This document shows, in pieces, positions 37,938-47,863 of a stretch of DNA of 64,000 nucleotides. Position 1 is the first letter of the stretch. Every line of letters begins with the position of its first letter. Position numbers and translations under genes: made by a program. The stretch comes from Pseudomonas fluvialis (GTDB lineage Bacteria; Pseudomonadota; Gammaproteobacteria; Pseudomonadales; Pseudomonadaceae): NCBI RefSeq assembly GCF_014207935.1, contig NZ_JACHLL010000002.1:1-64000 (forward strand). The letters run 5' to 3'. The notes below the pieces were generated by a model. That model was not told the DNA's origin. It did not search any database and saw nothing but the letters and a program-made list of their open reading frames with translations.

Positions 37938-38619
37938 AGGTCTCTTCCTTTACCCTCGACGCCACCCCTGACTCCAGCCAGTGACGCAACTGATCAAAAT
38001 GCTCAACAGCGAGTACCGGCCCATGCGCGCGCAATCCCTCGAGCGACTGCGCACCATAACCGACCGCCACCGAATCCATACCCGCATTACTGGCCATCTG
38101 CAGATCGAAGGAAGAATCCCCCACCATGACAGCCGCAGCGGCGGGCAACGCGAAATACTCCAGAATCTCCTCCAGCATGCGCGGATGCGGCTTGCTGGCT
38201 GTTTCGTCAGCGCAGCGGGTGATATCGAAATAATTCGCCCAACCCCGCCCCTCGAGCACTCTCTGCAAACCATGGCGACTCTTGCCGGTCGCAACCGCCA
38301 AACGATAGCCCTGATCACGAAAAGCCTCCAAGGCCTCGGCAACACCGGGAAACAGTCGCGAAGGCTCGGACTCCAGATGCAGGTAATGCTCACTGTAGGC
38401 CTGACGAAACCGCTGCACCTGCGCCGGATCAAGCACATCGGGATACAGCGCCCGCACCGCCTCAGGCAAGCCCAACCCGATGATGCCGCGCAAGGCAGCA
38501 TCCGACAGTTGCGGCAGCGCGCACACCTCGGCCGCCTCGCGCAGTGACTCGACGATGCGACCGATGGAGTCGACCAGCGTGCCGTCCCAATCGAAAATCA
38601 GCGCCTGATACCTAGCCAC
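37927..38619 (-). CDS. HAD-superfamily phosphatase (phosphoglycolate phosphatase-like)
   Basis: 230 residues. Motif I is [10 protein letters not shown] (nucleophile Asp), the helical cap is at about 20-85, motif II is [10 protein letters not shown], the Lys is in [14 protein letters not shown] and motif IV is [18 protein letters not shown]. It is close to the Gph/PgmB subgroup, but the substrate cannot be read off. It overlaps rluC by eight bases upstream and the S49 gene by 11 bases downstream, so the three genes form one operon. Confidence 0.9.
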   Translation of the reverse strand: MARYQALIFDWDGTLVDSIGRIVESLREAAEVCALPQLSDAALRGIIGLGLPEAVRALYPDVLDPAQVQRFRQAYSEHYLHLESEPSRLFPGVAEALEAFRDQGYRLAVATGKSRHGLQRVLEGRGWANYFDITRCADETASKPHPRMLEEILEYFALPAAAAVMVGDSSFDLQMASNAGMDSVAVGYGAQSLEGLRAHGPVLAVEHFDQLRHWLESGVASRVKEETYVG

Positions 38620-39565
38620 CGAGACGTTCCAGGGTGCTCGCCCACATGGCGTCCACTGGCGCTTCCAGGCTCAGCTCCTGCCCATCTGGCAGAGTTACAC
38701 GCAACGCATGGGAATGCAGGAACAGCCGCTTACCACCCAGCTCGCGAATCTCGCGACTGAAATCCTCATCGCCGTATTTGGGATCGCCAGCAATGGCATG
38801 CCCGGCATGCCTGGCATGCACACGGATCTGATGAGTGCGCCCGGTAATCGGACTGGCCTCGACCAGGGTGGCAAACTCACCGAAACGCCGCACCACACGG
38901 AACACCGTGAGCGCCTCTTTTCCCTCGGGATTGACCTCGACCATGCGCTCGCCGGAACGCAGATTGTTCTTTAAAAGCGGAGCACTGATTTTTTTCTTCG
39001 CGGTCGGCCAGCTGCCGCGAACCAGTGCCAGATAGCGCTTATCGACGCCATCACCGCGCAGCGCCTCATGCAGATGCCGCAACATGCTGCGCTTCTTGGC
39101 AATCATCAGCAGGCCCGAGGTATCGCGATCCAGGCGATGGACCAGCTCGATATCCTTAGCATCCGGACGCAGCTGGCGGAATGCTTCGATCACCCCGTAA
39201 TTGAGGCCACTGCCGCCGTGCACAGCAATACCGGCCGGCTTGTTCAGCACGATCAGCGCCTTGTCCTCGTAGACAATGGCCGCTTCGAGGCGCTCCAGCA
39301 GACCCTGCGCCAGCGGCGCCGGCTCATCCCGTTCAGCCAGCCGTAGCGGCGGCACGCGCACCACATCGCCAGCCTGCAGTTTGTACTCGGGTTTGATGCG
39401 CCCCTTGTTCACCCGCACTTCACCCTTACGCAGAATGCGATAGATCAGGGTCTTGGGCACACCCTTGAGCTGGGTGCGGAGAAAGTTATCGATACGCTGA
39501 CCGGCATATTCCGGCGCAACTTCCAGCATTTGCACGCCAGCAGTTGGAGAAGAAGGAGTTGTCAT
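38612..39565 (-). CDS. rluC: 23S rRNA pseudouridine synthase RluC
   Basis: 317 residues. An S4 RNA-binding domain (about 15-75, [33 protein letters not shown]) is followed by the RluA-type catalytic domain with the nucleophile Asp in [14 protein letters not shown] and [20 protein letters not shown]. coli RluC makes pseudouridine at 955, 2504 and 2580 of 23S rRNA. ATG 39565 gives the family length; the open frame continues far upstream only through the rne leader. Divergent from rne, with about 560 bases between. Confidence 0.94.
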   Translation of the reverse strand: MTTPSSPTAGVQMLEVAPEYAGQRIDNFLRTQLKGVPKTLIYRILRKGEVRVNKGRIKPEYKLQAGDVVRVPPLRLAERDEPAPLAQGLLERLEAAIVYEDKALIVLNKPAGIAVHGGSGLNYGVIEAFRQLRPDAKDIELVHRLDRDTSGLLMIAKKRSMLRHLHEALRGDGVDKRYLALVRGSWPTAKKKISAPLLKNNLRSGERMVEVNPEGKEALTVFRVVRRFGEFATLVEASPITGRTHQIRVHARHAGHAIAGDPKYGDEDFSREIRELGGKRLFLHSHALRVTLPDGQELSLEAPVDAMWASTLERLGG

Positions 39566-39593
39566 CGGTGAATGATAACAATTTTTTATGCAA

Positions 39594-39622
39594 TTGAAGC
39601 ACTTAATGGTTGCTGCTATAGT
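39594..39622 (+). promoter_or_regulatory. Promoter of rne
   Basis: TTGAAG at 39594-39599, exactly 17 bases, TATAGT at 39617-39622. The predicted start is near 39629, about 500 nt before the rne ATG. No better pair was seen closer to the gene. Confidence 0.75.
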
Positions 39623-39628
39623 CGCGAA

Positions 39629-40126
39629 GCCGTCCAAAGCGGCCTGGCCGTGCCGCGAGGGGAAATGCCCCGTATGCGCCGCCTGCGACCCAATAAGAGG
39701 ACGCCAGACCGTCCTTCGAATGACTGCCCCAACAACGTGCACCATTCGTAAACCGCGTACTGGACATGAGAACGAGCAAATCGCGTTGATGATTTGCCCA
39801 ATGTGAAACCCGCTTCCGGATTCAGTGAGCGGCACCCGATTTTCTGGATTGATGTGTAGGGTGGAGACGCACAACCGGCCTGCAGCAAGTGACCCCGCAT
39901 CGAGATGATGCGCTAGTTTGTCCGCTGCCCCCGATTGATTCCTCCTCCTGATTGATTGCTTCCTGTCGTTACAGCAAGCAGGAGACGCTGTCGCAATGTA
40001 GCCACAGGCTGCATTTGCTGGACACAGGGAAGGCCCGCCTCCCCTGCAGCGCACCTGAACACCGACCAAGAGAGTCGTGTGTGCCGACCGCCGCTTCCGG
40101 ATAGCCCGGAGACCGAACGGTACTAC
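39629..40126 (+). promoter_or_regulatory. Long 5' leader of rne
   Basis: About 498 nt between the predicted start site and the rne ATG, with no supported coding frame. It has several local hairpins, such as GAGGGG-AAAT-GCCCC near 39657, GCAAGCAGGAGACGCTGTCGC near 39975 and CGGGAATA-like pairs near the end. In E. coli the roughly 360-nt rne leader lets RNase E cut its own mRNA; a similar feedback role is likely here. The ribosome site is weak: GGAG lies about 16 bases before the ATG. Confidence 0.65.
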
Positions 40127-43100
40127 ATGAAAAGAATGCTGATTAACGCAACTCAACCCGAAGAGTTGCGTGTTGCTCTGGTAGATGGCCAGAAGCTCTA
40201 TGACCTGGATATCGAATCCGGCGCTCGCGAGCAGAAGAAGGCCAACATCTACAAGGGCCGCATTACTCGCGTCGAACCCAGCCTCGAAGCTGCCTTCGTC
40301 GACTTCGGCGCCGAGCGCCACGGCTTCCTGCCGCTGAAAGAAATCTCCCGCGAATACTTCAGCAAGGCTCCCGAAGGCCGCGTCAACATCAAGGAAGTAT
40401 TGAAGGAAGGCCAGGAAGTCATCGTCCAGGTCGAGAAGGAAGAGCGCGGCAACAAAGGCGCCGCCCTGACCACCTTTATCAGCCTGGCCGGCCGCTACCT
40501 GGTACTGATGCCGAACAACCCGCGTGCCGGTGGCATCTCGCGCCGCATCGAAGGCGAAGAGCGTAACGAACTGCGCGAAGCCCTGAACGGCCTCAATGCA
40601 CCGGCCGACATGGGCCTGATCGTGCGCACCGCCGGCCTCGGCCGCTCCAGCGAAGAACTGCAGTGGGACCTCGATTACCTGCTGCAACTGTGGAGCGCCA
40701 TCAAGGACGCCTCGGGCGAGAAAAGCGCGCCGTTCCTGATCTATCAGGAATCCAACGTCATCATCCGCGCCATCCGCGACTACCTGCGCCAGGACATCGG
40801 TGAAGTTCTGGTCGACAGCGTCGAGGCCCAGGAAGAAGCCCTGTCCTTCATCCAGCAGGTCATGCCGCAGTACGCCAGCAAGATCAAGTTGTACGAAGAC
40901 AGCGTGCCGCTGTTCAACCGTTTCCAGATCGAAAGCCAGATCGAAACCGCCTTCCAGCGCGAAGTGAAGCTGCCGTCCGGTGGCTCCATCGTGATAGACC
41001 CGACCGAAGCCCTGGTGTCCATCGACATCAACTCGGCGCGTGCGACCAAAGGCGGCGACATCGAAGAAACTGCCCTGCAGACCAACCTGGAAGCGGCTGA
41101 AGAAATTGCCCGCCAGCTGCGCCTGCGTGACATCGGCGGCCTGATCGTCATCGACTTCATCGACATGACTCCGGCCAAGAACCAGCGCGCCGTGGAAGAG
41201 AAAGTTCGCGAAGCTCTGGAAGCCGACCGCGCTCGCGTCCAGGTCGGCCGGATTTCGCGCTTCGGCCTGCTGGAAATGTCCCGTCAGCGCCTGCGTCCGT
41301 CCCTGGGCGAGACCAGCGGCATCGTCTGCCCGCGCTGCAACGGCCAGGGCATCATCCGCGACGTTGAATCGCTATCGCTGGCCATCCTGCGCCTGATCGA
41401 AGAAGAAGCTCTGAAGGATCGTACTGCCGAGGTTCGCGCCCAAGTGCCAATCCCGGTTGCCGCCTTCCTGCTCAACGAGAAGCGCAACGCCATCACCAAG
41501 ATCGAGCTGCGCACCCGCGCGCGCATCATCATTCTGCCGAACGACCATCTCGAAACGCCGCACTTCGAAGTGCAGCGTCTGCGCGATGACAGCCCGGAAG
41601 TCATGGCTGGTCTGTCGAGCTACGAAATGGCCCCGAGCGAAGCGGAAGATGCTCAACCGGTCAGCGCCACCCGCACCTTGGTACGCCAGGAGGCCGCGGT
41701 GAAAACCGTAGCCCCGAGCCAGCCGGCTCCGGCCGCAGCCACCCCGGCGCCGGCTCCGGCCGCCCTGGCTCCGCAGCCGACCCCCGAGCCGAGCCTGTTC
41801 AAGGGCCTGGTCAAGTCGCTGGTCAGCCTGTTCGCCAGCAAGGAAGAGCAACCAGTAGTTGCTGCTCCGGCTGAACCGACCCCGCGTCAGCCGCAGCGCA
41901 ATGAGCGCCGCGACGGCCGCAGCCAGAATCGCCGCCGTGATGGTCGCCGCGATGAAGAGCGCAAACCACGTGAAGAACGCGGCAACCGCGAAGAGCGTGG
42001 CGAACGCCAGCCGCGTGAAGAGCGTCAGCCGCGCGAAGGCCAGGAAGCCCGTCGTGAGCGCGCTCCGCGTGAAGAGCGTCAGCCGCGTGAAGGTCAGGAA
42101 GCCCGCCGCGAACGCGCCCCACGCGAGGAGCGTCAGCCGCGCGAAGAGCGTGCCGAGCGCGCACCTCGCGAAGAGCGTCAACCCCGTGAAGAGCGTGCTC
42201 CGCGTGAAGAACGCCAGCCACGCGAAGAGCGCGCTGAGCGTGCTCCTCGCGAGGAGCGTCAGCCGCGCGAAGGCCGCCAGCCGCGTGAAGAGCGCCAGCT
42301 GCGTCCAACCCTGGATGCCGCACCGGTAGTCGAAGAAGAACTGCCAAGCAACGAAGAGCTGCTGCAGGATGAGAGTATCGAAGGCGCCGAAGGTAACGAC
42401 GGCAGCGAAGGTGATCGTCCTCGCCGCCGCTCGCGTGGCCAGCGTCGCCGCAGCAACCGCCGTGACCGTCAGCGCGAAGCCGGTATCGACGTCGCTGAAG
42501 ACGACAGCGAAAACACCAGTGCCGCGCCTGCCGACAACAGCGTAGTGGCTGCCAGCGTCGTCGCCGCTATTAGCGAAGTCGTCGAAGCCGCTGCAGAAGC
42601 TCAGACTGCCAGCAGCGTTGAAGCCAGCCCGGCTACCGTCGAAGCCAGCACTGCCAGCGAAGAACCGGCCAGCCCGGCTCAAGCGGTCGCTGCAGCTGAG
42701 CCGGAACCAGTCCCGGCACAGAGCGAGACCAGCAGTGAAGCGGCACCCGTTGTTGCTCAGCCCGTTGTCGAAGTCGCCGTTGAGGCCGTAACACCTGCAT
42801 CGGTCGAAACCGTTATCGAAGCGGCACCGGCTGTGGCTGCTGAGGTCACCACCGAAGCCAGCGCTGCGGCTATCGCTGCCGAGACCGGACGCGCCCTCAA
42901 CGACCCGCGCGAGCGTCGTCGTCAGCGCCTGGAAGCCGAGCGCCTGGCCCGTGAAGCTGCCGAAGCCGCCAAGGCTGCGCCGGTAGCCGCTGCTGTTATC
43001 GCCGAAGTGGTCGTCGCCGAAGCGGTTGAGGCTGTCGCGGAAAGCACCGAGAGCAGCGAGCAGCAAGCCGCAGCCGAAGCGCCGAAAGCTGCTGTCGAGC

Positions 43101-43192
43101 AAGCGCCTACCGCTGACGAAGAAGTCAGTGCCGAGCCGCAATCCGTTGCGCTCAGTGCCGATGACGCCGAAGTGGAAAAACCGCAGGTCTAA
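40127..43192 (+). CDS. rne: Ribonuclease E
   Basis: 1021 residues, core of the RNA degradosome. Catalytic half: S1 domain at about 35-125, catalytic Asp300 in [15 protein letters not shown] and Asp343 in [11 protein letters not shown], and the zinc link Cys401-Pro-Arg-Cys404. All are shifted by three from E. coli numbering. The C-terminal half is disordered. It has a stretch (about 590-725) of Arg/Glu repeats of the type [10 protein letters not shown] and [10 protein letters not shown], then Ala/Glu/Val-rich sequence, and [19 protein letters not shown] at 925-943. From memory, such REER and NDPR motifs mediate RNA and partner binding in P. aeruginosa RNase E. Start at 40127 ([15 protein letters not shown]). 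Confidence 0.97.
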   Translation: MKRMLINATQPEELRVALVDGQKLYDLDIESGAREQKKANIYKGRITRVEPSLEAAFVDFGAERHGFLPLKEISREYFSKAPEGRVNIKEVLKEGQEVIVQVEKEERGNKGAALTTFISLAGRYLVLMPNNPRAGGISRRIEGEERNELREALNGLNAPADMGLIVRTAGLGRSSEELQWDLDYLLQLWSAIKDASGEKSAPFLIYQESNVIIRAIRDYLRQDIGEVLVDSVEAQEEALSFIQQVMPQYASKIKLYEDSVPLFNRFQIESQIETAFQREVKLPSGGSIVIDPTEALVSIDINSARATKGGDIEETALQTNLEAAEEIARQLRLRDIGGLIVIDFIDMTPAKNQRAVEEKVREALEADRARVQVGRISRFGLLEMSRQRLRPSLGETSGIVCPRCNGQGIIRDVESLSLAILRLIEEEALKDRTAEVRAQVPIPVAAFLLNEKRNAITKIELRTRARIIILPNDHLETPHFEVQRLRDDSPEVMAGLSSYEMAPSEAEDAQPVSATRTLVRQEAAVKTVAPSQPAPAAATPAPAPAALAPQPTPEPSLFKGLVKSLVSLFASKEEQPVVAAPAEPTPRQPQRNERRDGRSQNRRRDGRRDEERKPREERGNREERGERQPREERQPREGQEARRERAPREERQPREGQEARRERAPREERQPREERAERAPREERQPREERAPREERQPREERAERAPREERQPREGRQPREERQLRPTLDAAPVVEEELPSNEELLQDESIEGAEGNDGSEGDRPRRRSRGQRRRSNRRDRQREAGIDVAEDDSENTSAAPADNSVVAASVVAAISEVVEAAAEAQTASSVEASPATVEASTASEEPASPAQAVAAAEPEPVPAQSETSSEAAPVVAQPVVEVAVEAVTPASVETVIEAAPAVAAEVTTEASAAAIAAETGRALNDPRERRRQRLEAERLAREAAEAAKAAPVAAAVIAEVVVAEAVEAVAESTESSEQQAAAEAPKAAVEQAPTADEEVSAEPQSVALSADDAEVEKPQV
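41990..42305 (+). repeat. Degenerate tandem repeat inside rne (REER repeats)
   Basis: About 15 copies of a unit close to CGTGAAGAGCGTCAGCCG, with variations, code for [14 protein letters not shown] heptads and octads in the disordered tail. The DNA repeats allow copy-number change by slippage without breaking the frame. Confidence 0.85.
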
Positions 43193-43206
43193 TCGCCCGC
43201 GTAATT

Positions 43207-43240
43207 AAAAAAGGGGGATGCCACAAGCATCCCCTTTTTT
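43207..43240 (+). terminator. Terminator of rne
   Basis: AAAAAAGGGGGATGC, a five-base loop, GCATCCCC and six T, 15 bases after the rne stop. Confidence 0.88.
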
Positions 43241-43292
43241 ATATCTGCCGCTCCACTGGCAACCCCTTACCCATTAAACCTGCACAACCCTC

Positions 43293-43730
43293 ATGAGTTT
43301 ACTCAGTCAGCTGCTCATGCTGTTTCTCAGTGCCTTCGGCGCCGCCACCCTGCTGCCACTGCAGTCGGAAGCGCTGCTGGTCGCCCTGCTGCTCGACCGG
43401 CCGTCAGCACTCTGGCTGCTGCTGACGGTCGCCAGCCTGGGCAATATACTGGGCTCCCTAGTGAACTGGTGGTTGGGACGCTATCTCCTGCATCTGCGCG
43501 ACCGCCGCTGGTTTCCGCTCAACCCCGCGCAACTGCTGCGGGCACAACAGTGGTATGGCCGGTATGGCCACTGGAGCCTGCTGCTGAGCTGGATGCCGAT
43601 CATTGGCGACCCCCTGACACTGATCGCCGGCACCCTGCGCGAACCGCTGTGGCGTTTTCTCATGCTGGTCAGCCTGGCCAAGGCCGGCCGCTATCTGCTG
43701 CTCTGCGCTCTGACGCTCGGCTGGAGCTGA
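43293..43730 (+). CDS. YqaA-family (DedA-like) small membrane protein
   Basis: 145 residues with about four hydrophobic segments. It has FGAATLLPLQSEALLVALLL near the start, the family glycine-asparagine stretch SLGNILGSLVNWWLGRYL, RAQQWYGRYGHWSLLLSWMPIIGDPLTLIAG (the loop typical of VTT/DedA proteins) and a final helix. The E. coli homologue YqaA has no settled function; DedA relatives act in lipid scrambling or proton balance. Its last 40 bases overlap the convergent P-type ATPase gene. Confidence 0.87.
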   Translation: MSLLSQLLMLFLSAFGAATLLPLQSEALLVALLLDRPSALWLLLTVASLGNILGSLVNWWLGRYLLHLRDRRWFPLNPAQLLRAQQWYGRYGHWSLLLSWMPIIGDPLTLIAGTLREPLWRFLMLVSLAKAGRYLLLCALTLGWS

Positions 43731-46219
43731 GTCCCTGCCAGCAGCCACTTGAGCAGGCTGAAATAGCCCAGTAGTGACAGCGCCACCAGCACGACCAGTA
43801 GCCACTGCAATGCACTGGGCGGTTGAAAGGCGAACAGCGGCGCCACTGCCGGCACGCCACACACCAGCAGCACGCCGGCCAGCGTCACCGAAAGCACCCA
43901 GAAACTGGTGCGCGACAAACCGCCGAACATCGCCCGCCAGCCGGATTGCGCCGAGCGACAGGCAAAGATCAGCAGAGCATTGCTAAGCACCAGCGTACTG
44001 AACGCCATGCCACGCGCGACCTCGACCGCCACGCCCTGCCGTAGGCTGTAGCCATACAGCACAGCCACCGCCAGACCGACACCGGCGCCCTGTAACAGAC
44101 TCATCAGCACATGCGCTCGACTGACCAAAGGTTCTGTCAGCGGACGCGGACGCTGTTTCATCAACTGCCGCGAGCCCGATTCGGCCTCGAACACGATCGA
44201 ACAGGCCGGATCGATGACCAGTTCGAGAAAGGCAATGTGCATCGGTGCCAGTAACAGCGGCCAGCCAAACAGCAGCGGCAGGAGTGCCAGCAGAATGATC
44301 GGAACATGCACCGCCAGGGTATAGATCAGCGCCTGGCGCAGATTGGCGAAGATGCGTCGACCCAGCGCCACCGCTCGGACAATGGCGGTGAAGTCATCCT
44401 CCAGCAGGATCAGCGCCGCCGCTTCGCGGGCAACATCGGTGCCGCGTTTGCCCATGGCGATACCGATATGCGCCGCCTTCAGTGCCGGCGCGTCGTTGAC
44501 TCCGTCACCGGTCATGGCCACCACTTCGCCATTACCCTTGAGCGCCTCGACGATGGCCAGTTTCTGCGCCGGCGAGACCCGGGCGAACACCGCACTGCGC
44601 GCCACGCAATCCGCCAGCTGCGAGGCCGACATGGCGGCCAGCTCCGCCCCGCTATGCACTTCTCCCGTCTGAATGCCGGCTGTCTGGGCAATAGCACGCG
44701 CGGTACGGGGATGATCACCGGTAATCATCAGCACGCGGATACCCGCCTGCTGACACTCGGCAATGGCCGCCGGCACTTCATCGCGCAGCGGATCGAGCAG
44801 ACCGATCAGTCCGACCAGACTGAACTCGAAGTCATGCTGACACTCTGGCCAACCCAGCGCCTGCTGATGCCTGGCCTTGGCCACCGCCAGCACGCGCAGG
44901 CCGGCCTCGGCCATCTGCGCCGCCTGCCGCAGGACCTTGGCCTGCTCCTCGGCGCCCAAATGGCACAGATCGACAATCGCCTCTGGCGCGCCTTTGCAGG
45001 CCACGAACAAAGGCTCGTGGGGTTGCGCCTGCCACAGATGCGACATGGCAAGCTGCTGCGCCGACAGCTCGTACTCGCGCACCAGCGCCCAGTCGGCATG
45101 CAGGTGCTCGGTACCACTGAGAAAGTCATCGGCAAAACGCTGGAATGCCAGCTCCATCGGATCCTGCGGAACGGTCTCGCTGGCCAGTACGGCGTATTCG
45201 AGCAACTCGTGATAAGCCTCCGGCAGCGCCTGATCCTGCCAGGCCTGAACATCCAGGTAACCGTCGGCGACCTGCAGCGCCGCCACCCGCATGCGGTTAT
45301 GGGTCAACGTACCGGTCTTGTCGACACACAGCACGGTGGTCTGCCCCAGCGTCTCGATACTGTTCAACTGCCGCGTCAGCACCTGATGCTGCGCCAGACG
45401 GCGCGCGCCCAAGGCCATGAACACAATGAGGATGACCGCGAACTCCTGCGGCAGGATGCCCATGGCCAGGGTGATGCCACTGAGCAAACCGGCCAGCCAG
45501 CCGCTGCTCAACCACCAGTGCAGCAAAGCCAGGCCCAGGCACAGCAGGCCAGCCAATACGGTCAGGCGCCGGGTCAGGCGGGCCATTTCCTGGCGCAGCG
45601 GTGAATCGCTGACCTCGATCGCCTGCAGCGACTGGCCAATCCGCCCCAGTTCCGTGTGTTTGCCCGTGGCGGTCACCTGCAGCACGCCCTGCCCCCGCAC
45701 CACCAGCGTGCCGGCATAGGCGCAGGCGCCATCGGCAAACTTGGCCACCGGGACCGACTCGCCGCTGAGCATGGATTCGTCACACGCCAGCTCATGGGCC
45801 TGCAGCAGCAAGCCATCGGCCGGCACGCGATCGCCCTCGGCCAGCAGCAGGATATCGTCGCGCACCAACTCCGGTGCCGGGATGCGCCGCGGTTGGCCAT
45901 CACGAACCACCAGCGCACGTGGGCTGGACAAATCACGCAGCGCCTCCAGCACACGCTCGGTGCGGCGTTCCTGCAACAGGGTGATCGACATGATGATGAC
46001 CACGAAGCCGAGCAGGATCAGCGCTTCCCGGCTGTCGCCCATCATCAGGTAGAGGCCGCCGGCGGCCAGCAGGAGGACAAACATCGGTTCGCGCAGCAAC
46101 TGGCCAAGCAGCACCGGCCAGCCGCGGGTCGCTTCCTGCTGCCACTGATTGCCGCCTTCAGCGGCCAGGCGCGCCGCGGCCTCTGCCTGGCTCAGGCCAC
46201 GGGGAAACTCCTCCGGCAT
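43691..46219 (-). CDS. P-type cation-transporting ATPase
   Basis: 842 residues, inner membrane. The cation-ATPase N-domain (FPRGLSQAEAAARLAAEGGNQW) leads into helices M1-M2, the actuator domain with DESMLSGESVPVAK, and M3-M4. The phosphorylation motif is CVDKTGTLTHN with Asp300, and the nucleotide domain and hinge read MTGDGVNDAPALKAAHIGIAMG. Six C-terminal helices complete it. In M4 the usual PEGLP is replaced by GILPQEFAVI, a form found in a poorly studied group of bacterial Ca2+/Mg2+-like pumps. The ion is unknown. From memory this gene is absent between rne and murB in PAO1. Confidence 0.9.
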   Translation of the reverse strand: MPEEFPRGLSQAEAAARLAAEGGNQWQQEATRGWPVLLGQLLREPMFVLLLAAGGLYLMMGDSREALILLGFVVIIMSITLLQERRTERVLEALRDLSSPRALVVRDGQPRRIPAPELVRDDILLLAEGDRVPADGLLLQAHELACDESMLSGESVPVAKFADGACAYAGTLVVRGQGVLQVTATGKHTELGRIGQSLQAIEVSDSPLRQEMARLTRRLTVLAGLLCLGLALLHWWLSSGWLAGLLSGITLAMGILPQEFAVILIVFMALGARRLAQHQVLTRQLNSIETLGQTTVLCVDKTGTLTHNRMRVAALQVADGYLDVQAWQDQALPEAYHELLEYAVLASETVPQDPMELAFQRFADDFLSGTEHLHADWALVREYELSAQQLAMSHLWQAQPHEPLFVACKGAPEAIVDLCHLGAEEQAKVLRQAAQMAEAGLRVLAVAKARHQQALGWPECQHDFEFSLVGLIGLLDPLRDEVPAAIAECQQAGIRVLMITGDHPRTARAIAQTAGIQTGEVHSGAELAAMSASQLADCVARSAVFARVSPAQKLAIVEALKGNGEVVAMTGDGVNDAPALKAAHIGIAMGKRGTDVAREAAALILLEDDFTAIVRAVALGRRIFANLRQALIYTLAVHVPIILLALLPLLFGWPLLLAPMHIAFLELVIDPACSIVFEAESGSRQLMKQRPRPLTEPLVSRAHVLMSLLQGAGVGLAVAVLYGYSLRQGVAVEVARGMAFSTLVLSNALLIFACRSAQSGWRAMFGGLSRTSFWVLSVTLAGVLLVCGVPAVAPLFAFQPPSALQWLLVVLVALSLLGYFSLLKWLLAGTQLQPSVRAQSSR

Positions 46220-46272
46220 AGCGTCTCCTGAAGCAAGGCCTGAACCCTGACAAGCCTAGCCGAATGCCCGCC

Positions 46273-47292
46273 TCAGAGCAGATTCGGCTCCATCTCCAGG
46301 GTCACACCAAAACGTGCCTGGATATCGGCCTGAATGCGCTGGGCCAGCTGGTGAATCTGGCAACCGCTGGCCTGACCGTAGTTGACCAGCACCAGTGCCT
46401 GCTGGCGATGCACACCGGCATCACCTTCGCGAAAGCCCTTCCAGCCGGCCTTGTCGATCAGCCAGCCGGCCGCCAGTTTGACCATCCCCTCGCCTGCCGG
46501 ATAAGCCACCAGATCGGCATGCTCGGCACGTATCCGCTCCGCCAGCGCCTGTGGAACTACGGGATTTTTGAAGAAGCTGCCGGCATTGCCCAGTTCGGCC
46601 GGATCGGGGAGTTTTTCCCGGCGAATGGCACAGATCGCCGCGCCGACATCCGTCGCCGTCGGCTGTTCGATACCCATTTCCAGCAGACGCTGACGCACCG
46701 GGCCGTAGTCCAGGTGCAAGCTGCCCGCCTGGCGCAGGGCAAAACGTACGCGCAGGATCAGCCAGCGTCCCTGCTCTCGCTTGAACAGGCTGTCACGGTA
46801 GGCAAAGGCACATTCTTCCAGGGTGAAGTCACGAAGCTCACCGGTTTGCCGGTCCAGCGCCGTCAGGCCGGCAAACACGTCCTTGATCTCGACCCCGTAG
46901 GCGCCGACATTCTGCATGGGCGCGGCACCCACCGTGCCCGGAATCAGGCTTAGGTTTTCAAGGCCCTGCAAACCCTGCCCCAGCGTCCATTGCACAAACT
47001 CATGCCAGGGCTCGCCCGCTTCAGCCTCGACGATGATCTGCTCGCCATCACCCGGCAGCACGCGCCGCCCACAGCTAGCCATGCGCAGCACCAGCGCCGG
47101 CACATCGGCGGTCAGCAGCAGGTTGCTACCGCCACCGATGACCAGCAGCGGCACCCCCAGCTGCTGCGCACGCTGCAACGCTTCGCGCACCTCGGTGTCG
47201 CTCTGCGCCTCGGCGAAATAACGCGCCGCCGCCTCGATACCGAAGGTGTTGAAGGCTTTCAGCGACTGGTTTTCCCGCACTATCAGACTCAC
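46273..47292 (-). CDS. murB: UDP-N-acetylenolpyruvoylglucosamine reductase
   Basis: 339 residues, type I (E. coli-like) MurB. FAD- and NADPH-dependent; makes UDP-MurNAc for peptidoglycan. FAD-binding LVIGGGSNLLLTADVPALVL (about 50), GLENLSLIPGTVGAAPMQNVGAYG (about 110-133), YRDSLFKRE, the catalytic Ser in LGNAGSFFKNPVV, and Glu near the C-terminus. It overlaps the phosphatase stop by four bases (ATGA). Confidence 0.96.
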   Translation of the reverse strand: MSLIVRENQSLKAFNTFGIEAAARYFAEAQSDTEVREALQRAQQLGVPLLVIGGGSNLLLTADVPALVLRMASCGRRVLPGDGEQIIVEAEAGEPWHEFVQWTLGQGLQGLENLSLIPGTVGAAPMQNVGAYGVEIKDVFAGLTALDRQTGELRDFTLEECAFAYRDSLFKREQGRWLILRVRFALRQAGSLHLDYGPVRQRLLEMGIEQPTATDVGAAICAIRREKLPDPAELGNAGSFFKNPVVPQALAERIRAEHADLVAYPAGEGMVKLAAGWLIDKAGWKGFREGDAGVHRQQALVLVNYGQASGCQIHQLAQRIQADIQARFGVTLEMEPNLL

Positions 47293-47753
47293 AGGCGCCC
47301 CCGGATTTCACGGATCAGGCCATCACAAGCGTCTTCGATCAGATCGAGCACCTGCTCGAAGCCTTGCGCACCACCGTAATAGGGGTCGGGAACTTCATCG
47401 AGAGACGAATCATAGCGGCGCAGGAACAGATCCAGTTCCGCTCGCGGCTGCGACGGGCGCAGGCCCTGCAGATGCGCCAGGTTGTGGGCATCCATGGCGA
47501 GAATCAGGTCGAAGCGGGCAAAGTCGCCTGCTGTTACCTGACGGCCACGCAGGGACGAGAGATCATAACCTCGCTGGGCGGCCGCCTCGCGGGTACGCGG
47601 ATCGGGGGCCTTGCCCACGTGCCAGTCGCCGGTGCCGGCCGAGTCCACCAGCACTTGGTCGCTCAGCCCCTGCTCCGCCAATTTGTGGCGCAGAACGCCT
47701 TCGGCTGTGGGCGACCGACAGATATTGCCCAGGCAAACAAACAGCACGTGCAT
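47289..47753 (-). CDS. Low-molecular-weight protein tyrosine phosphatase
   Basis: 154 residues. The P-loop VCLGNICRSPTAEGVL (CX5R, nucleophile Cys at about 7) lies at the N-terminus and the catalytic Asp is in EVPDPYYGGAQGFEQVLDLIEDAC. In Gram-negatives such enzymes may act on tyrosine kinases for polysaccharide export, but no such kinase is nearby. ATG 47753 was chosen (MHVLFVCLGN) with GAGG seven bases upstream; a TTG one codon earlier is less likely. It lies between kdsB and murB, as in other Pseudomonas. Confidence 0.92.
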   Translation of the reverse strand: MHVLFVCLGNICRSPTAEGVLRHKLAEQGLSDQVLVDSAGTGDWHVGKAPDPRTREAAAQRGYDLSSLRGRQVTAGDFARFDLILAMDAHNLAHLQGLRPSQPRAELDLFLRRYDSSLDEVPDPYYGGAQGFEQVLDLIEDACDGLIREIRGRL

Positions 47754-47863
47754 CAAGGTACCTCAATCAGCTCGTTAGCCGGTCTGTTGCCCGGCTCACC
47801 CCGGAGAGCTTGTGGCACAACCCGGGTGAAAATGGTCGTTCACCGCGTGGGCGACCGACCAAG

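Noticed and set aside
38612..40687. RluC extended to 691 codons
   Set aside because: The extension runs through the rne leader and antisense to rne. The RluC family starts at the ATG at 39565.
41990..42305. CRISPR-like repetition
   Set aside because: Repeats are short, contiguous and in frame within rne, without unique spacers or cas genes.
41372..43141. Open frame of 589 codons antisense to rne
   Set aside because: Low-complexity Phe/Ala/Arg sequence produced by the repeats of rne; no start signal or family.
44306..45604. Long frame on the plus strand opposite the P-type ATPase
   Set aside because: Shadow frame: composition is His/Gln/Arg-rich and the ATPase motifs on the other strand are intact.
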